Shown: piece by piece, positions 22,305 to 31,800 of the stretch | How the letters are laid out: every line of letters begins with the position of its first letter | Position numbering within the stretch: the stretch's first letter is position 1 | Assembly: GCF_001592265.1 (NCBI RefSeq) | Contig: NZ_BCWP01000035.1 | Coordinates: 1 to 33,020 of the forward strand | Reading direction: 5' to 3' | Length of the DNA stretch: 33,020 nt | Origin: Curvibacter delicatus NBRC 14919 | GTDB taxonomy: Bacteria > Pseudomonadota > Gammaproteobacteria > Burkholderiales > Burkholderiaceae_C | Notes under the pieces: model-generated | Told to the model about the DNA's origin: nothing | The model's input: only the letters and a program-made list of their open reading frames with translations | Databases searched by the model: none | Program-made: the position numbers and the translations under genes

Positions 22305-23147
22305 ATGACGACTGAAGTGATGGCGGTGGTACTGTTCTCGGCCCTGCTGCACGCGAGCTGGAACGCGCTGGTGCGTTCGTCTGCCGACAAGTTCCTGAGC
22401 ACGCTGCAGGTGGTGTGCGGCGCCGCCGTGCTGGCCCTGGTGCTGCTGCCCGTCCTGCCGGCGCCCGCGGCGGCCAGCTGGCCCTATCTGCTGGCCTCGG
22501 GCCTGATTCACGTGGTGTACTTCACACTGGTGGCCTACGCCTACCGCGGTGCCGACCTCAGCTATGCCTACCCGCTGATGCGCGGCAGCGCGCCGGTCCT
22601 CTCCGCGCTGGCCGCCGTCTGGTTGCTGGGCGAGCAGCCTTCTGCCGCGGGCTGGTTCGGCATCGGTCTGATCTGCGCCGGTGTGCTGTCGCTGGCCGGT
22701 GGCAGCTGGCGCAGCGGCCTGCGGCACCCGCAGGCCACGGCCAGTGCGCTCGGCAATGCGCTGATCATCATGCTCTACACAGTGGTGGACGGCCAGGGCG
22801 CCCGGCTGTCGGGCCATGCCTTCAGCTACACCGCCTGGGTCTTCGTGCTCACCGCCCCGCCCATGCTGGCGCTGGCGGCGGTGCTGCGCGGCTGCGGCCT
22901 GCGGCAGGCCCTGCCCGGCGCACTGCGTCATGGCCTGCTGGGCGGCGCCGGCACGCTGGGCGCCTACGGCCTGGCGCTGTGGGCCATGGCACATGCACCC
23001 ATTGCCGCCGTGGCCGCACTGCGTGAGACGTCCATCGTCTTTGCTGCACTGATCGGTGCCGTGTTCCTGCGTGAACACATCAGCCGGCTGCGCCTGTTCG
23101 CCATCGCGCTGGTCTGCGCCGGCGCCGTGGCGCTCAAACTGGCTTGA
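22305..23147 (+). CDS. EamA/DMT-superfamily transporter (second)
   Basis: A 280-residue inner-membrane protein with about ten helices in two EamA halves. SALLHASWNALVRSSADK near the start and AYAYRGADLSYAYPLMRGSAP are typical of one DMT subgroup; ALRETSIVFAALIGAVFLREH is in the last part. The substrate is unknown. The ATG at 22305 is used, with GAGG about 9 nt upstream; the open frame from 22191 covers the repeat and is not coding. It is separated from the preceding transporter by hairpin repeat copy 3 and is convergent with the sigma-factor gene. Confidence 0.87.
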   Translation: MTTEVMAVVLFSALLHASWNALVRSSADKFLSTLQVVCGAAVLALVLLPVLPAPAAASWPYLLASGLIHVVYFTLVAYAYRGADLSYAYPLMRGSAPVLSALAAVWLLGEQPSAAGWFGIGLICAGVLSLAGGSWRSGLRHPQATASALGNALIIMLYTVVDGQGARLSGHAFSYTAWVFVLTAPPMLALAAVLRGCGLRQALPGALRHGLLGGAGTLGAYGLALWAMAHAPIAAVAALRETSIVFAALIGAVFLREHISRLRLFAIALVCAGAVALKLA

Positions 23148-23190
23148 ACGCCTCGGTCCTGCGCACGGCGTGGGTTGTACAGGCGCCACT

Positions 23191-24444
23191 TCAACGTGCG
23201 CGAACCGATGCCCAGCGGGCCTGAAGAAATCTCTGCACGGCAGCGTCGCGCGCCAGCCCGAGCGCCAGCGAATACGCCCGGTCAGCCTCGTCGCGCTCAC
23301 CCAGCGCCTGGTGCAGATGGGCCCGCAAGGCCCAGTAGGGTTGGTGGTCGCGCACAGACACCAACGGCATGGCTGTCAGGCGCTCCATCGCCACCCGGGG
23401 CCCCTGCCAGCGGGCCAGCACGCCAATGAAACCGAGCTGGTACCCCACGGTGGGTGCCAGCGACAACAGCCCCTGGTAGAGCAGCGCCAGGGCTGACCAA
23501 TCCGTCTGCCCGCTCACGGTCCGCTGGGCGTGAACGGACTGGACTGCCGCTTCCAGCTGGTAGCGGCCCAGCTGGCCCGCTTGGCTGGCCCGTGCCAGCG
23601 TTGCGGCGGCCTCTTGCATCATGGCCTGGTCCCACAGCGCAACGTCCTGCTCGTCCAAGGGCACAAAGTCGCCTGCAGCGTTTCGGCGCGCGCCGCGACG
23701 GGATTCGCAGAACAGCATCAGGGCCAGCAGCCCCAACACCTCCGGCTCAGGCAACAGTTCGGCCAGCAGGCGCCCCAAGGACAGGGCTTCATCGGCCAGC
23801 CCCGAAGCGCACGAGGCGGCATCGGCTTGCACGGCTTCCCAGCCCAGGCCGTAGGCACCGTAGATGGCATCCAGCACGGCAGGAAGCCGCGCAGGAATCT
23901 CGCTTTGCACCGGCACGTCGAAAGCAACGCCGGCATCCCGGATCTTGGACTTGGCCCGCGACAGGCGCTGCCCAAGCGCCCCGGACCCGACGAGGAAGAT
24001 GCCGGCCATGCGCTCCACCGGCACGCCGAGGACCACCTGCAACATGAGGGGCGTGTGGACCGCACGGTCAATGGCGGGGTGGGCACAGACGAACATCAGC
24101 TTCAGTCGCTCGTCGGCAAAGTCGAACGCACCCAGTGTGTCGGTGCCCAGTTCGGCCACCAGCGCCTCGCACCGGTGCAGATGGTCGGCCGCGAATGCGA
24201 CCTGGACCTGGGCGTGCCTGGCCGCATCCAGCCACCGGTTGCGCGCCACCGTCAGCAGCCACCCGGCCGCGTTGTTCGGCACGCCCTCCCGGGGCCAAGT
24301 CAGCAAAGCTTGTGCGATGGCCTCGCCCACCGCGTCTTCCGCCGCCGCGATGTCACGGGTTCGCGCCGCCAGCAGCGCCACCAGGCGCCCCCGCTGGTGG
24401 CGCACCACCTCGGTCAACGCGGCATCGGCAGCCGGGCCGTCCAT
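23191..24444 (-). CDS. ECF42-type RNA polymerase sigma factor with C-terminal extension
   Basis: A 417-residue sigma factor. Region sigma-2 (~10-75) has AAEDAVGEAIAQAL and PNNAAGWLLTVARNRWLD. Region sigma-4 (~110-170) has MLQVVLGVPVERMAGIFLV and LGQRLSRAKSKI. A large C-terminal domain of ~230 residues, rich in helices and TPR-like, ends with LHQALGERDEADRAYSLAL. This layout is characteristic of the ECF42 group, in which the extension replaces an anti-sigma factor for control. The ATG at 24444 is used; a GTG immediately before it is equally possible. The DGPF/YCII-like gene ends 7 bases upstream, the usual ECF42 partnership. Target genes are unknown; the partner gene itself is often one. Confidence 0.9.
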   Translation of the reverse strand: MDGPAADAALTEVVRHQRGRLVALLAARTRDIAAAEDAVGEAIAQALLTWPREGVPNNAAGWLLTVARNRWLDAARHAQVQVAFAADHLHRCEALVAELGTDTLGAFDFADERLKLMFVCAHPAIDRAVHTPLMLQVVLGVPVERMAGIFLVGSGALGQRLSRAKSKIRDAGVAFDVPVQSEIPARLPAVLDAIYGAYGLGWEAVQADAASCASGLADEALSLGRLLAELLPEPEVLGLLALMLFCESRRGARRNAAGDFVPLDEQDVALWDQAMMQEAAATLARASQAGQLGRYQLEAAVQSVHAQRTVSGQTDWSALALLYQGLLSLAPTVGYQLGFIGVLARWQGPRVAMERLTAMPLVSVRDHQPYWALRAHLHQALGERDEADRAYSLALGLARDAAVQRFLQARWASVRAR

Positions 24445-24451
24445 CACAAGG

Positions 24452-24805
24452 TCAATCCGTGGGCAGGTTGGGCCGCACTTCGACGGCCACGCCGGGGCGG
24501 TCCGGGAAGCGGGCAGCCCACTTCAGCGCGGCATCCAGGTCCGGCACGTCCACCACGAAGAAGCCGCCCAACATCTCCCGCGTGTCGGCCACCGGTCCGT
24601 CCTGCACCATCAGCTCCCCCTTGGTGCGCCGCAAGGTCGTGGCGGCGTTCGGGGGCTGCAGGCCGGCGCCGGTGACGAACACCCCGGCTTCCTTCAGGGC
24701 GTTCAGATAGGCCATCGTTCCGGACCAATAGGCCGTCTGCTGTGCAGGGTCCGTACGTGCCGAAAAGCCCGCTTCGGTTTCAAAGATCTGAATCGTGTAG
24801 TGCAT
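24452..24805 (-). CDS. YCII-related DGPF-type protein, partner of the ECF42 sigma factor
   Basis: A 117-residue protein of the YCII/DGPF family. The family motif appears as MVQDGPVADTREMLGGFFVVD, where Phe of DGPF is replaced by Val. The ferredoxin-like fold elements MHYTIQIFETE and AALKWAARFPD are in the usual places. Its molecular job is unknown; such proteins are encoded beside ECF42 sigma factors and may be targets or sensors in stress responses. AGGAGC lies 6-8 nt upstream of the ATG. I could not identify a convincing ECF42 promoter in the ~110 bases upstream. Confidence 0.88.
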   Translation of the reverse strand: MHYTIQIFETEAGFSARTDPAQQTAYWSGTMAYLNALKEAGVFVTGAGLQPPNAATTLRRTKGELMVQDGPVADTREMLGGFFVVDVPDLDAALKWAARFPDRPGVAVEVRPNLPTD

Positions 24806-24829
24806 GGTCGAGCTCCTGGATCAGTAGGT

Positions 24830-24862
24830 TACAGAAAGAAGAGGCCACACGCACGCGGCCTC
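24830..24862 (-). terminator. Rho-independent terminator after alr
   Basis: On the minus strand, GAGGCC (24862-24857), a 10-base loop and GGCCTC (24846-24841) form a stem-loop, followed by the T-rich TTCTTTCTG. It lies 56 bases after the alr stop codon and before the DGPF gene, so it should separate alr transcription from the sigma-factor pair. Confidence 0.6.
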
Positions 24863-24917
24863 AACCCCATGACGGCTCGGCTCGATCGATTTCTACATCG
24901 CGGGAAAATAATCTCTT

Positions 24918-26033
24918 TCAGTCGACCACCACCGGCACCCGCGGCGCCAGCGCGCACATCAGCTCGTAGCCCACCGTGCCACCCGCCTGGGCCACCTCGT
25001 CGATCGACAACAGCGCGCCATTGGCGGCCCGGCCCCACAGCGTGACCTCGCTGCCGAAGCCGGCCTGCGGCACCGGCGTGAGATCCACCGTGATCAGGTC
25101 CATGCTGACGCGGCCCACCGTGCGCGTGCGCACGCCGTCCACCAGCACCGGCGTGCCCTGCTGCACCGTGCCGTGGCTGCTGCGCATGTAGCCATCGGCA
25201 TAACCGCACGCCACCACGCCGATGCGCATGGGTTGTGGGGCCGTGAAGATGGAGCCGTAGCCGACCGTGTCGCCCGCCTGCAGCGACTGCACCCCCACGA
25301 TGCGCGAGCGCAGGCTCATGGCGGGCTGCAAGTCCCAGTCGGCGGCACTGTGTTCCGGGAAATCGGGGGCCGAGCCGTACTGCACCACACCCGGGCGGAC
25401 CCAGTCCGACACCAGGCCGGGGTGCGGCTTGGCACCCATGTGGCGCAGGATGGCCGCGCTGTTGCTCAGGGAGCGTTCACCTGGCAGATCTTCGGTGGCG
25501 GCATTGAAGGCAGCCACCTGCCGGGCAATGCCCAACGCGTCGTCGGCGTTGCTGAAATGGGTGATGAGCGAAATCTCGTCCACCTGCGGCAAGGCGTTGA
25601 GCCGTGTCCAGGCCGCGCGGTAGTGCTCCGGGCGGAAGCCGAGCCGGTTCATGCCGCTGTTCATCTTGAGGAAGACGCGGTGCGGCACATGGGTCTTGTG
25701 CACCGCCAGCATGTCGATCTGCTCCTGGCAGTGCACCACATGCCAGAGGTCCAGGCGCGAGCACAGCTCCAGGTCGCGCTGCTCGAACACACCTTCCAGC
25801 AGCAGGATGGGGCCGCGCCAGCCCAGGGCCCGCACCCGTTCGGCTTCGCTCAGGTCGAGCAGGGCAAACCCGTCGGCCGCACGCAGTCCTTCGAACACAC
25901 GCTCGATGCCATGGCCGTAGGCGTTCGCCTTGACCACCGCCCAAACCTTGGCGTCGGCAGCGGCCTGGCGCGAGCGCTGCAGGTTGTGGCGCAAGGCGGA
26001 GGTGTGGATGGTGGCTTGGATGGGGCGAGACAT
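24918..26033 (-). CDS. alr: Alanine racemase
   Basis: A 371-residue PLP enzyme that interconverts L- and D-alanine for peptidoglycan synthesis. The PLP lysine is Lys35 ([12 protein letters not shown]). The opposing catalytic Tyr259 is in VGYGSIF, and [11 protein letters not shown] and [13 protein letters not shown] (Met311) are family signatures. The start at 26033 ([10 protein letters not shown]) is chosen to match family N-termini; the open frame begins 13 residues earlier. No strong ribosome site is seen. It is divergent from lplT, with 124 bases between. In related bacteria alr is often followed by radA (recalled); here the DGPF/sigma genes and the hpa block lie between them. Confidence 0.96.
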   Translation of the reverse strand: MSRPIQATIHTSALRHNLQRSRQAAADAKVWAVVKANAYGHGIERVFEGLRAADGFALLDLSEAERVRALGWRGPILLLEGVFEQRDLELCSRLDLWHVVHCQEQIDMLAVHKTHVPHRVFLKMNSGMNRLGFRPEHYRAAWTRLNALPQVDEISLITHFSNADDALGIARQVAAFNAATEDLPGERSLSNSAAILRHMGAKPHPGLVSDWVRPGVVQYGSAPDFPEHSAADWDLQPAMSLRSRIVGVQSLQAGDTVGYGSIFTAPQPMRIGVVACGYADGYMRSSHGTVQQGTPVLVDGVRTRTVGRVSMDLITVDLTPVPQAGFGSEVTLWGRAANGALLSIDEVAQAGGTVGYELMCALAPRVPVVVD

Positions 26034-26066
26034 GGTGGGAGCGTGGGCAGATCGGTACGCCGATTT

Positions 26067-26090
26067 TGACATTGCCGGGCGTGCTATAAC
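26067..26090 (+). promoter_or_regulatory. Weak promoter candidate for lplT
   Basis: TTGACA and TATAAC are both near-consensus hexamers in the alr-lplT gap, but only 13 bases apart, which is too short for a normal sigma-70 promoter. TATAAC (26085-26090) could still be a -10 with a poorer -35 further upstream. The distance to the lplT ATG (26158) fits. Confidence 0.3.
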
Positions 26091-26157
26091 CCGCTGTCGC
26101 TTGGATATCCATCACAAAACACCTGCCATCAGTCGCACTGGGGCCAACCCGTAGACA

Positions 26158-27441
26158 ATGAAACGCGGTTTCTACACCATCATGTCGGCGCAGTTTTTCA
26201 GCTCGCTGGCCGACAACGCCCTGTTCGTTGGGGCCGTGCAGTTGCTGCGCAGTTCTGCTGCGCCCGAATGGCAGCAGGCAGCGCTGGTACCGATGTTCGC
26301 GCTGTTCTACGTGGTGCTGGCGCCTTTTGTGGGCGCTTTTGCCGATGCGCTGCCCAAAGGCAAGGTCATGCTGATCAGCAACACGATCAAGATCGTGGGC
26401 TGTCTGATGATGCTGTTCGGCACCCACCCGCTCATGGCCTACGCCATCGTCGGCCTGGGCGCGGCCGCCTACTCGCCGGCGAAATACGGCATCCTGACCG
26501 AACTGTTGCCGGCCTCGCAGCTGGTCAAGGCCAATGGCTGGATCGAGGGCCTGACGATTGCCTCCATCATCCTGGGCGTGCTGCTGGGCGGCCAGCTGGT
26601 CGGGCACTCGGTCTCCGCGGCGCTGCTGTCGATCGACCTGCCCTTCGTCACCACCAGCATCGACACGGCACCGGAAGCGGCCATTGCCGTGCTGATCGTG
26701 GTCTATCTGCTGGCGGCCTGGTTCAATACGCGCATCCCCCACACCGGTGTGGAAATGCGGCCCATGCCCAGCAACCCGATTTCCCTGATCCCCGACTTCT
26801 GGACCTGCAACGCCCGCCTGTGGCGCGACAAGCTGGGCCAGATCTCGCTGGCCACCACCACCCTGTTCTGGGGCGTGAGCGGCAACCTGCGCTACATCGT
26901 GCTGGCCTGGGCCGCCGCTGCCCTGGGCTACAGCGTGACGCAGGCCTCTTCGCTGGTGGGCGTGGTCGCCATCGGCACCGCGGTGGGCGCCGTGGTGGCC
27001 TCCATGCGCATGAAGCTGGAACACGCCACGCGCGTCATGCCGCTGGGCATTGCCATGGGTCTGCTGGTGATCCTGCTCAACTTCATCAACAACGTCTGGC
27101 TGGCCGCGCCCTTCCTGGTGCTGCTGGGCGGCCTGGGTGGCTTCCTGGTGGTGCCGATGAACGCCCTGCTGCAGCACCGCGGCCACAACCTGATGGGCGC
27201 CGGCCGCTCCATCGCGGTGCAGAACTTCAACGAGCAGGCCTGCATCCTGGGCCTGGGAGCCTTCTACAGCCTGTCCACCGGCATGGGCCTGTCGGCCTTC
27301 GGCGCCATCACCGCCTTCGGCATCGTGGTGGCCGGCTTCATGTGGCTGATCAAGCGCTGGCATGCGCGCAATTGCCGCGAGCATGCCGAGGAACTGGAGC
27401 ACCTCATTGCCATCGCCCGAAACGATCATCTGCACGGCTGA
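26158..27441 (+). CDS. lplT: Lysophospholipid transporter LplT (MFS)
   Basis: A 427-residue MFS permease with about 12 helices. It flips lysophospholipids such as lyso-PE from the outer to the inner leaflet of the inner membrane for re-acylation. LplT hallmarks: MSAQFFSSLADNALF at the start, LAPFVGAFADALPKGKVM (the MFS loop 2-3 motif), AAYSPAKYGILTELLP, and VVPMNALLQHRGHNLMGAGRSIAVQNFNEQ in the second half. No Aas acyltransferase domain is fused and no aas gene is in the window. It is divergent from alr. The ATG at 26158 has no clear ribosome site. Confidence 0.93.
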   Translation: MKRGFYTIMSAQFFSSLADNALFVGAVQLLRSSAAPEWQQAALVPMFALFYVVLAPFVGAFADALPKGKVMLISNTIKIVGCLMMLFGTHPLMAYAIVGLGAAAYSPAKYGILTELLPASQLVKANGWIEGLTIASIILGVLLGGQLVGHSVSAALLSIDLPFVTTSIDTAPEAAIAVLIVVYLLAAWFNTRIPHTGVEMRPMPSNPISLIPDFWTCNARLWRDKLGQISLATTTLFWGVSGNLRYIVLAWAAAALGYSVTQASSLVGVVAIGTAVGAVVASMRMKLEHATRVMPLGIAMGLLVILLNFINNVWLAAPFLVLLGGLGGFLVVPMNALLQHRGHNLMGAGRSIAVQNFNEQACILGLGAFYSLSTGMGLSAFGAITAFGIVVAGFMWLIKRWHARNCREHAEELEHLIAIARNDHLHG

Positions 27442-27507
27442 TGGCACACGCTTGATGGCGGCGGCACCCAGCCCCGCCGCCACACACGGCACCCGCGTCA
27501 CCCCACT

Positions 27508-28386
27508 ATGAATTCCGCCTTCGCCGCCTGGGGCCTGGTGCTCAACGCCTTCGTCTGGGGCGTGTCCTGGTATCCGTTTCGTCTACTGGAGGCCGAGAGC
27601 CTGCACCCACTGTGGTCCACCTTCATCATCTACGCGCTGGCCTTGTTGGCGCTGCTGGTCTGGCACCCAAGCAGCTGGCGTGCGCTGCTGCAACACCCCT
27701 TGCTCTGGCTGCTGGTGCTGGCCTCGGGCCTCACCAACGTCGGCTTCAATTGGGCCGTGACGGTGGGCGACGTGGTGCGCGTGGTGCTGCTGTTCTACTT
27801 GATGCCCGCCTGGTCGGTGTTGCTGGCCTGGGCCCTGCTGGGTGAACGGCCGCACGCCAGTGCCCTGCTGCGCCTGCTGCTGGCGCTGGCCGGCGTGGTG
27901 ATCGTGCTCAAGACGCCGGAATCGCCCTGGCCCGTACCCCACAGTCTGCCCGACTGGCTGGCCCTGATGGGCGGCTTCAGCTTTGCGCTGACCAACGTGC
28001 TGCTGCGCAAGTTGCGCGACACGCCGGACGAAGCACGCATGGTCGCCATGTTCGCCGGCGGCGCCTTGCTGGCGCTGCTCACTGCGTTGGGCGGTCAGCC
28101 CTCGGGCCTGGTGTCGCCCTTGCCGGCGCTGGCGAATGGCTGGGTGTGGCTGGTACTGGCTACCAGCCTGGCCTTCATTGCGGCCAACCTCGGCCTGCAA
28201 TTCGGCGCCGCACGCCTGCCGGCGGCCACCACCTCGCTGGTGATGCTGACCGAGGTAGTGTTTGCCAGCGTGTCGTCGGTGTTGATGGACGCGGCGGAGT
28301 TGCAGGGGCGCACGCTGCTGGGCGGGACGCTGATTTTGCTGGCGGCGTTATGGGCGGCTTGGCCGGCAAGGACAGCAACTCCTTGA
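27508..28386 (+). CDS. EamA/DMT-superfamily transporter (third)
   Basis: A 292-residue membrane protein with ten hydrophobic segments and two EamA halves: VWGVSWYPFRLLEAESLHP near the N-terminus, FYLMPAWSVLLAWALLGERP ending the first half, AATTSLVMLTEVVFASVSSV in the second. The substrate is unknown. It follows lplT by 66 bases on the same strand and may share its transcript. Its stop codon sits at the base of nested inverted repeats (28385-28433). It is the last gene with the high-GC codon use of the main part of the window. Confidence 0.87.
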   Translation: MNSAFAAWGLVLNAFVWGVSWYPFRLLEAESLHPLWSTFIIYALALLALLVWHPSSWRALLQHPLLWLLVLASGLTNVGFNWAVTVGDVVRVVLLFYLMPAWSVLLAWALLGERPHASALLRLLLALAGVVIVLKTPESPWPVPHSLPDWLALMGGFSFALTNVLLRKLRDTPDEARMVAMFAGGALLALLTALGGQPSGLVSPLPALANGWVWLVLATSLAFIAANLGLQFGAARLPAATTSLVMLTEVVFASVSSVLMDAAELQGRTLLGGTLILLAALWAAWPARTATP

Positions 28387-28433
28387 CAGCATCGTCTCTG
28401 ACAGACAGAGACAGCTCTCGACCCGTTGCTGTC
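28385..28433. repeat. Nested inverted repeats after the EamA gene
   Basis: Inner stem GTCTCTG-ACAGA-CAGAGAC (28394-28412), perfect over 7 bp, inside an outer pair GACAGCA (28385-28391) / TGCTGTC (28427-28433). It begins in the stop codon of the transporter gene. It could slow or end transcription, but no T-tract follows the inner stem. Confidence 0.6.
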
Positions 28434-28863
28434 TTTCGCACTATTGCTGTCGATGACCGCAATGCAGCGATTGCCGCCGGTCACCGCCATGCCGTCACGT
28501 TACGGTGTTTTCTCCGCAGCAGTCATTCGGATGCCCACGCCTTGGCCGACCGGACGGCGGGTATCAGGTAAATAGCTGGCATTGGCGGCGCTCAGGTTCG
28601 CAGTGGCGTCTTGAAGGTCTGCTGTCGGCGATTGCGAATAGGTACTGCCGACCCAAAGCAGTCATCAGGTTCAGAAAACAGCAGACGTTGAAATCTAGCT
28701 TTGATAAAGTTGACTTACGTTTTGTGATCCTTGCCTCCACCATGCATGCAGCGCACATGTAATCCGTGTTTCACGCCTGTCTCCGGTAGAGGCCATGACA
28801 ACTCGCTCAGGATGCCGCAATCCGCAGCGATATTGACTACATTTGACGAAAGAGCCAAGTGCT
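28434..28863. other. Gene-poor boundary segment before the metal-efflux genes
   Basis: About 430 bases without a believable gene. Short open frames exist on both strands (for example 28505-28762) but show no family pattern. A stem GTCGGC (28624-28629) / GCCGAC (28647-28652) lies in a stretch that ends ACCCAAAGCAGTC, a wording I recall from intergenic repeats in related genomes. The segment marks the switch from high-GC resident-type genes to the AT-richer efflux genes, so it may be the scar or edge of an acquired region. No transposase fragment or terminal repeat was recognised. Confidence 0.5.
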
Positions 28864-31800
28864 CTAGGGCGTTATCGTGCGTGGGAGCTTCCGCGAACTG
28901 ACGACCAGATAAATTACCGGCAAGACCAACAACGTCAAGAGCGTCGTCGTCAACATTCCTCCAACGATCACCAAAGCCAACGGACGCTGGGCTTGTGAGC
29001 CAATCGCATGAGATGTCGCCGCAGGCAACAATCCCAGCCCCGCCAACAACGCGGTCATCAAGACAGGGCGCATGCGCAGGGCTGCGCCGTCAAGCACCGC
29101 CTGACGCAGGACGTCTCGTGTGAGAAGGCCCGTCAGGCGGAGATGCTCGTCCAGCAGCTTGCGGATGTATGAGATCAGGATCACGCCATCTTGGATGGCG
29201 ATGCCAAACAAGGATAGGAATCCGATGGCAGCCGAAATTGACAGTTCTTCCCCCGTGATGTAGAGCGCAGCGATCCCTCCAATAGCTGCGAACGGAACAT
29301 TGACCAAGACAAGACCTGCGTCACGCAGATTGCCGAAAGCAAAGAACAGCAAGAGGAAAATCACGCCGAGCGTTGCAGGAATGATGATTGATAGTTTCTG
29401 CTGCGCGACCTTCATCTGATCAAACTGACCCGCCCACTTGAGGGTATATCCTCGCGGCAGAGGAACCTCTTTAGCGATCCGGGCTTGGACTTCAGCCACT
29501 GTACTGCCAAGATCCCGGTCACGGATGCCAAATTTCACAGCCATGTAACGTAGGGCGCCTTCCCGATAGACGAAGAAGGGGCCATTGGCCTGCTCGATAC
29601 GGGCAAGCATGGCCAGCGGGATGCGGGAACCATCCGGTGCATCAACCTTCAGACTTCCGAGCAACTCCACGCTGGCGCGCTCGCGCAGCGGCAGTCGGAC
29701 CGTCAAATCAACTCGACGCTCGCCTTCAAGAACCGTCGTGGCCACCCCGCCACCGATTGCATTCGAGATCACGTTCTGCAGATCGGACACGTTCACACCA
29801 AACCGGGCACAAGCGGCACGATCGATAACGATGTTCAACGTTGGCTGACCAAGTGCCCTCAAAACGCCCGCATCGACTACCCCGGGAGTCGAATCGAGTA
29901 CTCGCTCAATCTTGTCGGCCAGTTCGGTCAGGCGCCCCAGATCGTCACCAAAAATCTTGACCGAATTTTCCCCCTTCACGCCCGAAAGCGCCTCGGCCAC
30001 GTTATCCTGGATGTACTGGGAAAAACTGAAATCAACGCCGGGAATCGTGTTCAGTTGAGACTGAAGACGACGCACCACATCTTCACGAGTCACACCAGCA
30101 GGCCATTGAGAAGGCTCTTTAAATGCTAGCGAATACTCCTGGTTGAAGACACCTGTCGCATCAGTCCCATCGTCCGGACGCCCAACCTGGGCTGTCACGT
30201 TCTTGACCTCCGGCTGAGCCCGGAACAGCTCGCGCAACTGTCGACTGACCTTCAACGAATAATCCATCTCGACGGTAGTCGGAAGGGTGACACGAATCCA
30301 CAAATTGTTCTCTTCCAGCGTCGGGAGAAACGACGTTCCCAGTCGAGTCAGCAGAAATACGGCGACGCCAAAGCCAGCCACGGCCGCGACCAGCACGACC
30401 TTCGGCCGGTCTAGCAGACGCCCCGCCAACCCGCGATACCACTCCAAAAGCCGGATGAAGTAGGGAGGTTCGCTCAAATGACTATCGTCCTTGTAGGCGA
30501 ACGAAGCCATCGCAGGCACCAGCGTCAGCGCCAAGACGATTGAAGCCAGCAACGCCACGCCCATCGTCATACCCATGGGATGGAAGATTTTGCCCTCCAC
30601 GCCGCCGAGAATAAATAAGGGCGAATAGGCAACGATGATGATGCTGGTGGAGAAGATCACAGGCCGCTGCACTTCAGCAACAGCTGCCACGATGGCAGCC
30701 TTCGCCGAGTCGAATTTCTTCTCTTCAATGATCCGAATGATGTTCTCGATCACAATCACTGCGGCATCAACAATGAGGCCGAAGTCTACTGCCCCGAGAG
30801 AGATCAAATTCGCAGGAATTCCTGCCTGCGTCATGCCAATGAATGCTGCGCACAAGCCCAGTGGAATAACCATCGCAACGATCAGCGCACCACGAAAATT
30901 TGCCAGAAATGCGTAGAGCACCATCAGGACCAATGCCATGCCGACGATCAGCGTGTGTTGTACGGTCTCTACGGTCAGATCTAGCAGGTGCTGCCGGTCG
31001 TAGAACGGCGACACTTTCACCCCAGGTGGCAGACTGCCGCTCGTGTTGAGTTCATTGATGCGCTCGCGGACCTTGGCCAGCACCTCGCTGGCGTTGCCGC
31101 CCCGACGCATCAGGACAATCGCCTCGACGATGTCGTCTTTTTCGTTCTGAGCCACCTGGCCCAGGCGAGGCGCGAATCCGGTCGTCACTTCTGCCACATC
31201 GCCCACTCGGACCGGCACGCCATTGTTCGTTGTGATGACGATGTTCTTGACATCGTCCAGCGTTCTCAGCATGCCGACGCCGCGCACCACAACCCGCTGG
31301 CTGCCTGTATTCAGGACATCGCCGCCCGCGTTGCCATTGCCATTTTGCACAGCAGAAAGCAATTGACTCAGCGTAACGTTATAGAGCTGGAGCCGCCCCG
31401 GATCTGGAATTACTTGATATTGCTTGACCCTGCCTCCAAAGGCCGTCACATCTGCAATCCCGGGAACGGTTTTGACGGCTTTGTACAGGGTCCAATCCTG
31501 GAGTGTCTTGACGGAGGTCGGATCCCAACCCGGCGCGTCAATGCGATAGCGCATCACTTCGCCCAACGCGTCTGCATCCGGCGATAGATTGGGATTGACT
31601 CCTGTCGGAAGGCTGGCATTCTGGAGGTGTTGCTGGACGTTGTTGCGCGCCACGAAGGAGCTGATGCCGTCTTGGAACTGGACCGTGACGACGCTCAGAC
31701 CGAAGAGCGAAATAGATCGAAACGCCTTGACGTCGGGCAACCCCGCAAGCGCGGTTTCAATAGGAATGGTCAGTTGCTGCTCCACCTCCAGTGTGCTGCG

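Noticed and set aside
26067-26090. TTGACA...TATAAC as a strong promoter for lplT
   Set aside because: The spacer is 13 bases, too short for sigma-70; it is listed only as a weak candidate.
25477-27501. Long minus-strand open frame opposite lplT and part of alr (about 670 codons)
   Set aside because: Its composition (Gln/His/Arg-rich) and lack of any motif show it is a shadow; lplT and alr are both well supported.
28505-28762. 85-codon plus-strand open frame in the gap before the efflux genes
   Set aside because: No ribosome site, no family likeness, odd composition; more likely non-coding boundary DNA.
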